Assembly (NCBI RefSeq): GCF_000814765.1
Contig: NZ_JWIC01000003.1
Span: 395,907 to 459,906, forward strand
Length of the DNA stretch: 64,000 bases
Reading direction: 5' to 3'
From: Pseudoalteromonas luteoviolacea
Lineage (GTDB): Bacteria > Pseudomonadota > Gammaproteobacteria > Enterobacterales > Alteromonadaceae
In this document: one piece after another, positions 1 to 9,303 of the stretch
How positions within the stretch are numbered: position 1 is the first letter of the stretch
Layout of the letters: the number at the start of each line of letters is the position of its first letter
Made by a program: the position numbers and the translations under genes
The notes under the pieces: generated by a model
Told to the model about the DNA's origin: nothing
Databases searched by the model: none
The model's input: the letters and a program-made list of their open reading frames with translations, nothing else

Positions 1-1521
1 TAGCGATAATCTTGAAAAATCGTCTACCAGCTAAAGGTACGTCATTATCTAGCACTGTAATTGCAAGATTATTATCAAGATACTCAGATTCAAGTTTGTC
101 ATAAGTATATGTGCCAAATGCAGCAACTACGCGCACACTGTCTAACGGAACACTACTTGTGAGAGTGTAATTGGCAGTCACTTCTTGTTGTGGATAGATA
201 TCAAATTCTTGATACTCATTTTTAAGCTGAATTTCTCCTCTTGTTGCTGACTTACTGAGATATACTAGAGTGGTCTTAGCGGTTTTGGTAACGCCAGAGT
301 TATATTTAACTTCGTAATGCACATGATGAAGCTTTTTAAGGTCGTCAGGCTCTGGCAGTTCTATTGTAAGCTGATTAGGCGCTTCTACTAGCAAGCTTTT
401 ATCAAAGCCACCATCAATATCCCAAGTTACAGACTCCACCTCAGAGGTATCTTCTAGGTTACTTTTAATAATGACGGTTTGACCAGCAGCGGCAAGGGCG
501 TGAGAGCTAGAGAGTGTAAGTGTATTGTCGGCGGGTATAGGTAATACTTTAACTGTTGTGGTTGCTGTTTTTGTAATATTCCCTTTCATCGTGACTGCTA
601 ATGACACGTCAAAGTCAGCTTCTTGCTCAACATTCGGTGCGTAAAATTGATAAATACGTTTTGTAGATGAAGGCTCTGTGGGTTGTGGTTCTGGGGCCCA
701 ACTCCACGCATAACTAATGATATCATCTGAATTTGCAACCGTCGGCACGATGCTCAAATGTGATTTCGAAGACACCACATACCCTTGTGCAAGCGCAACC
801 GTTAATACTGGCCCATCAGCTGAAGAAACTTTTATTTTTGCCGTTTGTTTGTGTGCGCCACTGTTTGTTTCAATAATGATGGTCACGAAGAACTCTATGA
901 CTTCGGTGACTGCGGGAAGTTGGAGGTTAAGCGAGGAGTCGCCATGTGTATCTGCTAAGCTATTAGTCACTTCTTGATAGTCAGGATCAAAGCCTTCAAT
1001 GTCCCAAGTGACCGACTTTATCGTGGATGTTGTTTCGAAAGGCACATTGATGCTGACATTACTGCCGCCTTCAAACTTATATTCATCAGCCATTTGGATG
1101 TGTGCACCGATGCTTTCAGGGTAAAGGGTGATGTTAAAGTTTTTACTTACTGCTTGATTGACTCCGTCTGATACTTCACAGGTTATTACAATGTTTTTTT
1201 TCTCAGTCACAGTAGGAAAAGTCACTATTGTCTCAGAGAGTGAATTTTGCTTAAACGTGACATCGGCTAATGAGCTTTTCCAGTTCATCGATAAGTCATC
1301 GTTCTCTGCATCAGCAAGCTGAGTTGATAATGTGATGGACTCTTGAGATAGCGCAATGGTCTCGCCTGTGATCACTACTGTGGGGGCATTATTTTCAGCG
1401 ACAGGTTGATTTTGACTTTGGTCTGGTCGGGGGGGATTGTATTGCTTGAATTATCATTACCACCGCTGCCTCCGCAGGCTGTGAGTAAAGTGATTAATGG
1501 AGCTATGAGTAATTTTCGCAT
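1..1521 (-). pseudogene. Large PKD/Ig-like repeat lipoprotein, frameshifted at a G7 tract; 3' end outside window
   Basis: The minus strand starts with ATG at 1521 and encodes a lipoprotein signal peptide ending in a lipobox (LLTAC, then GGSGG). The frame then enters a run of seven C (G7 at 1429-1435 on the plus strand) and stops after about 44 residues. If the run had eight C (or five), the frame would continue without a stop to the left edge, over 470 residues. That downstream frame holds repeated beta-sandwich modules with recurring words such as VTWDI(E/D)G, typical of PKD/Ig-like surface lipoproteins. It is therefore either a broken gene, a phase-variable gene in the off state, or a homopolymer sequencing error. 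The function is unknown; outer-membrane or surface exposure is inferred from the lipobox and repeats. Promoter not identified. Confidence 0.7.
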
Positions 1522-1653
1522 TTTTAGTCCTTAATATATGCTGTTTTTGGTATGAGTAGTTAATGTTTAACCACATGAAAGATAGGCGGATTTAATTGAA
1601 TGAAAACTGAACACCAAGGTAGGCAATTGTTTAGGATTTGTAATTAAGTGTAA

Positions 1654-1676
1654 GAGCCCAGCGTGATGCTGGGCTC
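1654..1676 (-). terminator. Hairpin after the RND efflux operon
   Basis: A 9-bp perfect inverted repeat (GAGCCCAGC / GCTGGGCTC) with a 5-nt loop lies just past the stop of the RND pump gene and upstream of the broken lipoprotein gene. There is no strong T-run, so it is a likely but not classical terminator. Confidence 0.5.
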
Positions 1677-1699
1677 GTTCAGGAAGTGAAGTACTCGTG

Positions 1700-4600
1700 T
1701 TAGTTGACGTTCGAGGGCACTTGAGGCTGCTCGGTTTTTTGTCGGCACAGTACCTTTCTAATGAGCTGTTTAATGTCCTCTAACATGACGTATTGACATG
1801 GGATGAGCAGTAATGTGATGACCGTGGCGAACAGCACGCCAAATGCTAACGACACAGCCATTGGGATGACAATCTGAGCTTGTAAACTGGTTTCCATAAT
1901 AATGGGCACAAGACCAATAAACGTTGTTAGAGATGTAAGCAAGATTGCTCTGAAGCGGCGACAACCAGCTTCAACAACGGCTTCTTTAATACTCATTCCT
2001 TGCTCTCTGGCTTTATTGACAAAATCAACCATCACCAGTGAATCATTAACGACAACCCCAGCGACCGCGATAATACCAAACATAGACAGGCCGCTCATCG
2101 TCATGCCCAGTACCATGTGGCCAAACACAGCGCCAACAACACCAAAAGGAATAACGGACATGATCAACAGAGGTTGAGAGTATGAGCGAAGTGGGATCGC
2201 CAGTAATGCAAAGATGATCATCATTGAAATGGCAAAGTCTCTGAATTGCTCGGCAACGCTGTCCATTTCTTCCTGAATTCGACCTGCAATGCTACTTGTA
2301 ACACCAGGATATCCTTCCAATAGGCTTGGTAGATATTCTTCGCTAATTTGTTCAGCTATTTTGAAAGGTTCAGCTTTATCTGTATCGATTGACGCCCAAA
2401 CACTCACTGTGCGTTTAGAGTTTTCACGACGGATGCGACTCACGCCTTCTACTTGCTTGATGTCAGCAATTTCGACTAAGGGAATTTCAGCGCCAGTAGG
2501 TGAAATAATACGTACGTCTTGGATGTCGCTGATGGCATCTCGTTGTGCCTCTGGATAGCGGATCATGACCTTAATTTCTTCACCATTTCTCAAGATCCGC
2601 TGAGCTTCAATACCGTAGTAACTAAAGTTAACTTGTGACGCTACATCTGCAAGGGTAAGTCCCATACTGTATGCAAGTGGTTTGAGCTCAAGCTGAATTT
2701 CGTCTGTTGCAGATTGCATTGAGTCGTTGACATCACCCACACCTTCGATGGTTCTGAGCTTATCTTTCAGTCTTTGTGCGACTTCTTTGAGCGTTTCTTT
2801 GTCTTTGCCTTCTAATCGGAAGCTAATATCTCCATCATCTCGGCCACCGTCAGAAATACTGTCTTGAATGTTTAAGTTTTTAACGCCTGGTAGCAATGGC
2901 ATATTCTCGCGCCATAGGGCACTTAACTCAAAAGTATCAATTGGACGTAAATGTGGCTCAACCAGCACTGCACGGATCGTGGCATTGGTCCTGCCATTCA
3001 TGTTGACAGCAAAATTCTTAACCATGACCTGATTGTGCTCTTGCTCAATTTGCTGCTCGACTTGATAAAGCATGGCCTCAAGCTTTTTGATGGTTTCAAG
3101 CGTCGCAGATTCTGAGGAAGATAAATTCATTTCCACTTGTATGCTTGGGAAATCATGAGGGATTTTAGGATTGGCAACAAACTTGATAAATCCACCCATA
3201 AATAGTCCAACACTGACAATTAAAATACAGATGAAACCGACAATGACGGTATAGCGATAGTGAATACACTTTTCAATAGAAGGTCTATAGATGTTTTCAA
3301 TGAAGTGCTTTAGGCCATTGTCCAATGCTTCACGCAGGCGGTGAAATGGGTTGTTAGGGTTGCTTGGTTTGTCTTTCATTGCCGCAAGGTGTGCGGGTAA
3401 TATTAGCTTTGATTCAATCAGTGAGAAAATCAAGCAGAGAATGATCACACCACCAATGGCTTTAGAAAATGCCGCTTCAGGCCCGGTAGATAACGTTTGA
3501 GGGAAAAATGCAGCAATGGTGGTGAGTACACCAAATGTAGCAGGGACTGCTACACGTTTAACACCACGTACGACGTTGTCTAAACTGTGGCCATGTTTTT
3601 CTATTTCAGCGTGCGCGGATTCACCGACGACAATGGCATCGTCTACGACAATCCCCAGTACCAGTATAAATGCAAATAAAGAGGCAAGGTTGATGGTGAT
3701 ATCAATAGTACCTGCTGGCATAAGTAAAAACGCGCCTAAAAACGATACTGGTAGGCCCATCATGACCCAAAATGCTAACCTAATTCTTAAAAAGAGTGCC
3801 AGCATAAGCATAACCAGCACACCGCCAATGATCATATTTTCAACCATCATGTTGAGGCGGCCTTCAAGGTAATAGGTAAAATCTAAGAATGGTTCTAGTT
3901 TCACGCCCTGTGGTAACTGACCTTGTTTTTCATTGAGGTAGTTTTTGATGACTCCTGCAACGTTTGTAATATCTTGATCTTTAGACGCGCGAACTTCATA
4001 GATGAGTGAATTTCTACCGTTATAAAGAGAGTACATTAGGCCTTCTTCAAAGCCATCTGAGATGGTGGCAACATCACCTAAACGAATTTGCGCACCATCT
4101 TCTAATGTGATTAAAGGCAGTTGTTCAAAATCATGGCCGCGATAAGCTTGGTTTTCAACTCGCATCGAGATGTAGCCATTGTCTGAGCGGATTTGACCTG
4201 CGGACATATTGGCAGAGTAGTTACGTACGGTATCTGCGATATTTCTGAATGTGAGACCATATTCACGCAGTTTATCTGGACTGACTTCAATACCAATCTC
4301 ATAGTTGAGGCCGCCATTGAAAGTCACTAAATTTACGCCTGGTAAGGCCAGCATTTCATCATGCAAGTTGTTACCAAGGTGCTTAAGCTCTTCAAAGCTC
4401 ATATTCCCATTGAGTGTTAGGAGCATGACTTCCTGTTCATTTTTTTCGTTACGAATGATAGGGCGTTCCATACCCGCAGGAAAGGTTGAGATGGCATCAA
4501 CTTGCATTTTAACTTCATCGAGTACGTCTTTGGGGTCGTACTGATGATCGACTTCAATCCAAGTTTGTGAATAGCCTCTGTTAGAGTAGGTGATCAATCG

Positions 4601-4849
4601 TTTGATGCCCTCGAGGCCTTCCATTGATTCCTCTACCTTAATGGTGATCCCTTCTTCTACTTCCTGAGGGGCTGCACCTGGGTAGATGGCTTGGATACTT
4701 AACCAGTAATTGGTATTTTGTGGGAACAATTGCTTTTGAATTGTAAACGCAGTGAGCAACCCACCGACGAGAATAAAAATCATCAGTAGATTTGCAGCGA
4801 CAGGATTACGTGCAAACCACGCTATTAGGCCTTTTTCTTGAGTATCCAT
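1700..4849 (-). CDS. RND-family efflux pump inner-membrane permease
   Basis: The 1049-residue product has the length and layout of resistance-nodulation-division permeases (AcrB/MexF type). An N-terminal transmembrane helix at about residues 15-35 is followed by a large periplasmic loop, a block of helices from about 340 with the proton-relay motif GIVVDDAIVVGES in TM4, a second periplasmic loop, and a final helix bundle from about 870. It would use proton import to move drugs, lipids or other amphiphiles from the periplasm through an adaptor and an outer-membrane channel. It is the second gene of an operon with the adaptor gene (6-nt gap). No TolC-like gene is present, so an outer-membrane partner must be encoded elsewhere. 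The paired aspartates in TM4 favour the HAE over the heavy-metal group; the substrate cannot be told. Confidence 0.93.
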   Translation of the reverse strand: MDTQEKGLIAWFARNPVAANLLMIFILVGGLLTAFTIQKQLFPQNTNYWLSIQAIYPGAAPQEVEEGITIKVEESMEGLEGIKRLITYSNRGYSQTWIEVDHQYDPKDVLDEVKMQVDAISTFPAGMERPIIRNEKNEQEVMLLTLNGNMSFEELKHLGNNLHDEMLALPGVNLVTFNGGLNYEIGIEVSPDKLREYGLTFRNIADTVRNYSANMSAGQIRSDNGYISMRVENQAYRGHDFEQLPLITLEDGAQIRLGDVATISDGFEEGLMYSLYNGRNSLIYEVRASKDQDITNVAGVIKNYLNEKQGQLPQGVKLEPFLDFTYYLEGRLNMMVENMIIGGVLVMLMLALFLRIRLAFWVMMGLPVSFLGAFLLMPAGTIDITINLASLFAFILVLGIVVDDAIVVGESAHAEIEKHGHSLDNVVRGVKRVAVPATFGVLTTIAAFFPQTLSTGPEAAFSKAIGGVIILCLIFSLIESKLILPAHLAAMKDKPSNPNNPFHRLREALDNGLKHFIENIYRPSIEKCIHYRYTVIVGFICILIVSVGLFMGGFIKFVANPKIPHDFPSIQVEMNLSSSESATLETIKKLEAMLYQVEQQIEQEHNQVMVKNFAVNMNGRTNATIRAVLVEPHLRPIDTFELSALWRENMPLLPGVKNLNIQDSISDGGRDDGDISFRLEGKDKETLKEVAQRLKDKLRTIEGVGDVNDSMQSATDEIQLELKPLAYSMGLTLADVASQVNFSYYGIEAQRILRNGEEIKVMIRYPEAQRDAISDIQDVRIISPTGAEIPLVEIADIKQVEGVSRIRRENSKRTVSVWASIDTDKAEPFKIAEQISEEYLPSLLEGYPGVTSSIAGRIQEEMDSVAEQFRDFAISMMIIFALLAIPLRSYSQPLLIMSVIPFGVVGAVFGHMVLGMTMSGLSMFGIIAVAGVVVNDSLVMVDFVNKAREQGMSIKEAVVEAGCRRFRAILLTSLTTFIGLVPIIMETSLQAQIVIPMAVSLAFGVLFATVITLLLIPCQYVMLEDIKQLIRKVLCRQKTEQPQVPSNVN

Positions 4850-4855
4850 CTGGTA

Positions 4856-6031
4856 TTACTCCTCTTTCAATGCTAGCGCATTAGAAGGTGCTGCAACTTG
4901 GCTATCATCTACACTAAGCTGCATACCTTCGGTTGGGAATTCTAAAGAAGAGGTAATTAACTGTTGACCTGACTCAAGGCCTTGATTGGCAACCACCAAG
5001 CCATCATATTCTCTGACGACATTTAATGTTTTAAATGAGAGAGTACGGTCTTTATTTAAGATAGCGACTTTGCCATCACGTACGAGGTGGTGTGGGATCT
5101 CTACTGCGTTATTCAGCAATTTGCCTTTGATCTGTGCATTAAGATAAGCGCCAAAACGAAGCGGTGCTTGGTCGTTGTCATAAGGGCGTTCAACTTGTGC
5201 AACTAAGTAGGTCATGCGGCTGCGATTATCTATAACGCCTTCGCTGCGTACAATTTTACCCTGCCAAGCAACGTCTTGGCCTGCTACTTTGGCCATTAAT
5301 GTCACTTTAGCGTCGATGCCATTGCCTTCGAGATGTTGCAGATCGCTGTCAGCGACAGGCAAACGGACCTCTGCGACAGAAATCGCATTTAGCACGCCAA
5401 CCGAACTACCCAGATTAACAACACTGCCTAGGCTGAGTGCTCGGCTTTCAATGATGGCATCATAGGGCGCTTTGATATACGTGCGTTCTAAGTTTCTTTT
5501 AGCACGTTTTACACTCGCTTGTGCTGCTTTAAATCTGGCCAGTTTCTCTGCAAGCTGTGGTTTTCTTAGATACAGCTCAGAGGGAATCGTAGAGCTAGCA
5601 TTGCTTTTAATACGCTCCCATTCTGTTTTGGCAACATGAGCTTGTGCTTGTTCAATCTCTAAAGCAGAGCTAGCTTGTGCAAGGGTAGCTTCTGCGTCAA
5701 TGAGAGCAGCTTCGTAGTCATTGGGGTCAATACGTGCTAATACATCGCCTTTTTTGACAAACCCGCCTTTCACAAATTGCGCAGAAAGGTCAATGATTTG
5801 ACCGCTGACTTGTGCGACCAATTTGGTGCTGTATTTGGGTTTCACGATGCCATAAGAGTTGACGGACATTTCTAGAGGTGCCACCTGAATAGGCGCTACT
5901 TCTACTAATGGGTGAATGATTTTTTGTTCTTTTTCAGCGGGGGGCGTTTTCATCGACGCAAACGCAATTGCACTTGCGATACCGCCAAGCAAGACCACAC
6001 CCGGTAATATAATTTGTTTTTTACTAGCCAC
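4856..6031 (-). CDS. RND efflux periplasmic adaptor (HlyD/MFP family)
   Basis: The product, about 391 residues from the chosen start, is a membrane fusion protein linking the RND permease to an outer-membrane channel. An N-terminal hydrophobic anchor (IILPGVVLLGGIASAIAF) is followed by the first half of a lipoyl/barrel-sandwich domain (VAQVSGQI...VKKGDVLARID), an alpha-hairpin coiled-coil around residues 110-180, the second lipoyl half (YIKAPYDAIIESR) and a beta-barrel domain. I chose GTG at 6031 because AGGAAGG lies about 10 nt upstream; the frame stays open to 6157, but that extension looks unlike a signal sequence. Transcription runs into the permease gene. Confidence 0.9.
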   Translation of the reverse strand: MASKKQIILPGVVLLGGIASAIAFASMKTPPAEKEQKIIHPLVEVAPIQVAPLEMSVNSYGIVKPKYSTKLVAQVSGQIIDLSAQFVKGGFVKKGDVLARIDPNDYEAALIDAEATLAQASSALEIEQAQAHVAKTEWERIKSNASSTIPSELYLRKPQLAEKLARFKAAQASVKRAKRNLERTYIKAPYDAIIESRALSLGSVVNLGSSVGVLNAISVAEVRLPVADSDLQHLEGNGIDAKVTLMAKVAGQDVAWQGKIVRSEGVIDNRSRMTYLVAQVERPYDNDQAPLRFGAYLNAQIKGKLLNNAVEIPHHLVRDGKVAILNKDRTLSFKTLNVVREYDGLVVANQGLESGQQLITSSLEFPTEGMQLSVDDSQVAAPSNALALKEE

Positions 6032-6278
6032 GATGTTAATTCCTTCCTGAATTGACAATTTGGATACGCTGGTAATGATCATCAACGTATCAATTACCAT
6101 CAATAATACGCCAATAGATATTTCAAGGTGTTTTGATATCACCTCAATATGTAACAAAGCATTGCGTACCCCGTTACATTTTTACAATTGCTAAAAGCGG
6201 CATATATTTTGTGTAGATTACATACAGATGACAGCAGTACGGGTATAATAGTTCCTTTGGATTAAATGGGGGCTTTTT

Positions 6279-6509
6279 ATGGACTGTAGATTAGGCTGTG
6301 GTGCCTGCTGTATCGCGCCAAGTATCAGCTCTTTAGGAAAGGCTGCTAACATTCGCTGTGAGTACTTAAACGACAAGAATTTATGTTCTATCTTTGGTAA
6401 GCCAGAGCGCCCTCAAGTGTGTAGCGATTTTAAGGCTGACCGGGAAACGTGTGGTAGTACCAATGAAGAGGCATTGAATAACTTAATCTACTTAGAAGCG
6501 GTGACGTAA
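6279..6509 (+). CDS. YkgJ-family cysteine-cluster protein
   Basis: A 76-residue protein rich in cysteine. The opening motif CRLGCGACC and the later RCEYL, CSIFGKPERPQVC and C residues match the zinc/iron-chelating YkgJ (UPF0153) family. Members bind a metal through the cysteine cluster, but their cellular role is not established. The protein is cytosolic (no signal peptide). It stands alone on the plus strand, converging with the RTX-repeat gene, with a shared hairpin between them. The start ATG at 6279 is preceded by a G-rich stretch (ATGGGGGC) compatible with a ribosome binding site. Confidence 0.85.
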   Translation: MDCRLGCGACCIAPSISSLGKAANIRCEYLNDKNLCSIFGKPERPQVCSDFKADRETCGSTNEEALNNLIYLEAVT

Positions 6510-6539
6510 ATAACCGTGAATTGTTGTTTAATTTACACT

Positions 6540-6579
6540 AACTTGGTAGCACAGAGATGGCTACCAAGTTACGGGTTTT
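6540..6579. terminator. Bidirectional terminator between convergent genes
   Basis: An 11-bp inverted repeat (AACTTGGTAGC / GCTACCAAGTT) with a 9-nt loop is followed by a TTTTA run on the plus strand. It lies between the convergent YkgJ-like gene and the RTX-repeat gene and could serve both. Confidence 0.7.
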
Positions 6580-6581
6580 AG

Positions 6582-8213
6582 TTACTTTCTACCTTCAATG
6601 ACATAGATTGACTGGTGACGATTATTTTGCCAGTAATCGAGTGCCGCTTGGTCAACTAAATCAGCGATGCGTTTACTAAAATCACTGTGATTGCCACTAA
6701 AGGTGCGCATATCAATCGCGCCCTCATATACAGCGGTCATAACACCTGCTGCGTAATAGGCTGCGGCTTCAATACTATCCCCACCAATGCCAGAGCCAGC
6801 TGATCTTATTAGATCGCACGGACCATGGCATCGGTCGTTACCACCGCCACCGGAGCCTTCAGGATATTGGTCGCCACGGTTGTAAAGTGTATCGCCGCCA
6901 TCACCACCATATAATCCAACGTCGTGATTATATTGCGAGAAACTCGCGATAAAGTCTGCGCTACCACCACCAAAGAGCTCGCAGTCACCATCTTCACATA
7001 ATACGATGTCGTTACCGCTTCCGCCCCAAAGCTTTGCGCGTTTTTTCCATTTGTTACCGCCAGAATCAACTAAGATATCGTCGCCACTGTTACCATGTAA
7101 GCGGTCTTTATCACCAGCATTACCAAAAACTAGGTCATCGCCATTACCACCTTCAAGGTGATCGGAATGGCCATTACCAAAAATCACGTCGTGACCATCT
7201 TGTCCATATATTTTGTCTTGCGCAGTTGCCGAGCTGCCTAAAGGAAGCGTAAAAACAACACCACGTTTATCTGTTTCAATACGTGAATCGCCCATCAGCC
7301 AGTCATTACCCGCACCACCGCGTATGGTATCTTTATTGCTCCCGCCAAATACCCAATCATGGCCGCTGCCAGTGGTAATATTATCTTTACCCTCAAGGCC
7401 GTATACCGTCATGTTGTAAGTAACTGCTGAGGCATTCAAGGTATCGTTACCACTACTCAATTTGGCAAAAATAAGGTCGATATTTGAGGTGTTAGGGGTT
7501 GAGCAGGCGGTTGAGTTACCAAGCTTTGCGTTCACAAAAACCAGTTCACCATATTGTTCAAACGTGTAGCTCACACTGTTGATCTTTGACTGAATGCCCC
7601 AAACGCCATTGACATAATAGTCTGTGAATAGCGCGCCGCCGCCAGTACAGCTTTGGGTTTTACTGATTATTGTCGAGAAGTTAGCACAGCTTGATAATTC
7701 ATGATTTTCAGGGCGTTGAGCGATAGAACCAGCAGTGCCTACTTCAGCACAATCTATACCACTGCCTGCATCTACGATATCTGTATCGCCGAAGGTGAAT
7801 AGCTGGTCATTACCATCACCTGAATAGACATAATCTACTTTATTACCCGTTCTAATGACATCATCGCCATTGCCACCATGGATAAGCTGGTGGGTATGCA
7901 GACTTTGGCCGTTGTATGTATTGCCATAATTACTCAAATTGACCTGTACACCACTGTAATTACTGATATCGAACATTTCGCAGGTGTTGCCATACGTCAT
8001 TTTAACGAAATTATCGCCACCTAATGCATGCAATGTGTGTTGATTATTGGTGAGTGTAAATGAAAGATAGGTCATCATGCCGTTATGTATGGTATTGGTG
8101 GTGACATTGATGCTGCTATCTAGGCCTGTGCACGCATAACTGACAGTGTGCACGCCCATTGAAACAGCCAGTGCGGCTGTCATTTTGGTGAATTTTGAAA
8201 ATTTAATACGCAT
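6582..8213 (-). CDS. Secreted RTX (calcium-binding nonapeptide) repeat protein
   Basis: The 543-residue product has a Sec signal peptide (basic start, hydrophobic core, cut near SYA-CTG), which is unusual because most RTX proteins leave by type I secretion without one. From about residue 115 it carries clusters of glycine/aspartate nonapeptides (GGNGDDVIR, GLEGKDNIT, GGAGNDWLMG, GGNGDDLVFG, GNSGDDILV, GGSGNDIVL) that bind calcium and fold as parallel beta-rolls. Several cysteines suggest periplasmic or extracellular disulfides. The C-terminal 90 residues lack repeats. No enzymatic domain was recognised and no type I secretion genes are nearby. ATG at 8213 was chosen over 8231 because AAGGAT sits 6 nt upstream of it. 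It is monocistronic and converges with the YkgJ-like gene. Confidence 0.8.
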   Translation of the reverse strand: MRIKFSKFTKMTAALAVSMGVHTVSYACTGLDSSINVTTNTIHNGMMTYLSFTLTNNQHTLHALGGDNFVKMTYGNTCEMFDISNYSGVQVNLSNYGNTYNGQSLHTHQLIHGGNGDDVIRTGNKVDYVYSGDGNDQLFTFGDTDIVDAGSGIDCAEVGTAGSIAQRPENHELSSCANFSTIISKTQSCTGGGALFTDYYVNGVWGIQSKINSVSYTFEQYGELVFVNAKLGNSTACSTPNTSNIDLIFAKLSSGNDTLNASAVTYNMTVYGLEGKDNITTGSGHDWVFGGSNKDTIRGGAGNDWLMGDSRIETDKRGVVFTLPLGSSATAQDKIYGQDGHDVIFGNGHSDHLEGGNGDDLVFGNAGDKDRLHGNSGDDILVDSGGNKWKKRAKLWGGSGNDIVLCEDGDCELFGGGSADFIASFSQYNHDVGLYGGDGGDTLYNRGDQYPEGSGGGGNDRCHGPCDLIRSAGSGIGGDSIEAAAYYAAGVMTAVYEGAIDMRTFSGNHSDFSKRIADLVDQAALDYWQNNRHQSIYVIEGRK

Positions 8214-8441
8214 GGAGAGGATCCTTACCATGTAGTATGAATAGTTGAGCGCTTATAATTTAAACCAATGTTTAGACTGGTTTTTTACTGTGAACAAGCT
8301 AGTTGCAAAGTGTGCAAAGAAAATGAATTAAGGGAGTGGAGTTATCAATTTATGGCTAACTAAAAACCAACATAGCTCTTGACTAGGAGAGGACAAGCCG
8401 TTCCTCTGCTTGTCCTCTGACTTGAATGTAAGGGGAGTGCC

Positions 8442-8687
8442 TTATCTTTGTTTGTATTGGGTTGGGCAGTATCCACGGCTTACCTCAGGTGAGCGCAACT
8501 TCAGGTGTTTTGTTTTTCGACCTGAGACTCTCTCTCGCCAAAGTTTAAAAGTACTCGCTTTGAGCTGTGTGCGCATTAACTTAATAACCGCTTTTTCATT
8601 GAGGCCATACAAACGCTGTATGGCCTCAAACGGCGTTCTGTCTTCCCACGCCATTTCTATGATTCTAGATGTATCTACGTGATCCAT
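8442..8687 (-). CDS. TIGR03643-family (DUF2805) small protein
   Basis: An 81-residue protein with the family signature MAWEDRTPFEAIQRLYGLNEKAV followed by an LMR..LK.STFKLWRERVSGR.TKH segment. This resembles a helix-turn-helix-like small domain found widely in marine gammaproteobacteria. Function is not known; the central segment resembles a DNA-binding helix pair, but that is inference. It starts at ATG 8687, is full length for the family, and appears monocistronic. Confidence 0.8.
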   Translation of the reverse strand: MDHVDTSRIIEMAWEDRTPFEAIQRLYGLNEKAVIKLMRTQLKASTFKLWRERVSGRKTKHLKLRSPEVSRGYCPTQYKQR

Positions 8688-8776
8688 TTTGATGCCAAAA
8701 ATTGAGTTTGTTAACTGTACGTATTGGCTGATAAACCGATCAATTGTTTTGCGAATAGAACCCTTAAATTATGTCC

Positions 8777-9142
8777 TTAGACACGTGCGCTGAGCGGGTT
8801 ATCTTGAAATGAAATACCGTCCCAGCCAGATTTGATAAAGTTTCTGATATTGCCATGGTCATCTCCATCTGGATGGTTAAGCACATCGTGTCGGTAGTAC
8901 TGTCCAAAACAGTGTAGGGTGGCTTGCTTTGATAAATTGTGCTGTTTTGCAAAAGCAAAAATTTTGCATGACCCTAGATTTGTTCCAGCTTCATTAGTTT
9001 GCTCACCATTTTTAAACGCACAAGGTGTAAAGTCATATAGGCTATCGATAAGTTGAATGGTGTGATCAAACTCAACGGACTCTCCCTGATGAGTGGCGCG
9101 TTCAATAAACTCAGCAAGGGTTTCTTGTTGTATATCTGACAT
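8777..9142 (-). CDS. HopJ type III effector family protein
   Basis: The 121-residue sequence follows the HopJ family along its length: a helical N-terminus, then LIDSLYDFTPCAFKNGEQTNEAGTN, GSCKIFAFAKQH, TLHCFGQYYR and the C-terminal HPDGDDHGNIRNFIKSGW. The family is named after a Pseudomonas syringae type III effector, but homologues are common in free-living marine bacteria without type III secretion, and no secretion genes occur here, so an effector role is unlikely. The real function is unknown. No signal peptide. It stands upstream of, and divergent from, the following plus-strand gene. Confidence 0.85.
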   Translation of the reverse strand: MSDIQQETLAEFIERATHQGESVEFDHTIQLIDSLYDFTPCAFKNGEQTNEAGTNLGSCKIFAFAKQHNLSKQATLHCFGQYYRHDVLNHPDGDDHGNIRNFIKSGWDGISFQDNPLSARV

Positions 9143-9303
9143 GTTAATTCCTACAAAATAAAAGGCGTATTATCCTCGTATTGGCAATCTGATCATAATG
9201 AATTTTTGTCGTGATACTTGAGTTTTTGACAGCTTAAACCAATGTTAGGAAAGGATTTGTGTTATACTTAGCGTGTGTTAAAAATAGGAGGGAAATTATT
9301 CGA

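Noticed and set aside
1..1428. Plus-strand frames of 65-90 codons at the left edge as genes
   Set aside because: They are antisense to the long open lipoprotein frame, which has repeated protein-like patterns; the plus-strand peptides do not.
8777..9142. HopJ-like protein as a type III secretion effector
   Set aside because: No secretion genes are present and the family is common in bacteria without type III secretion.
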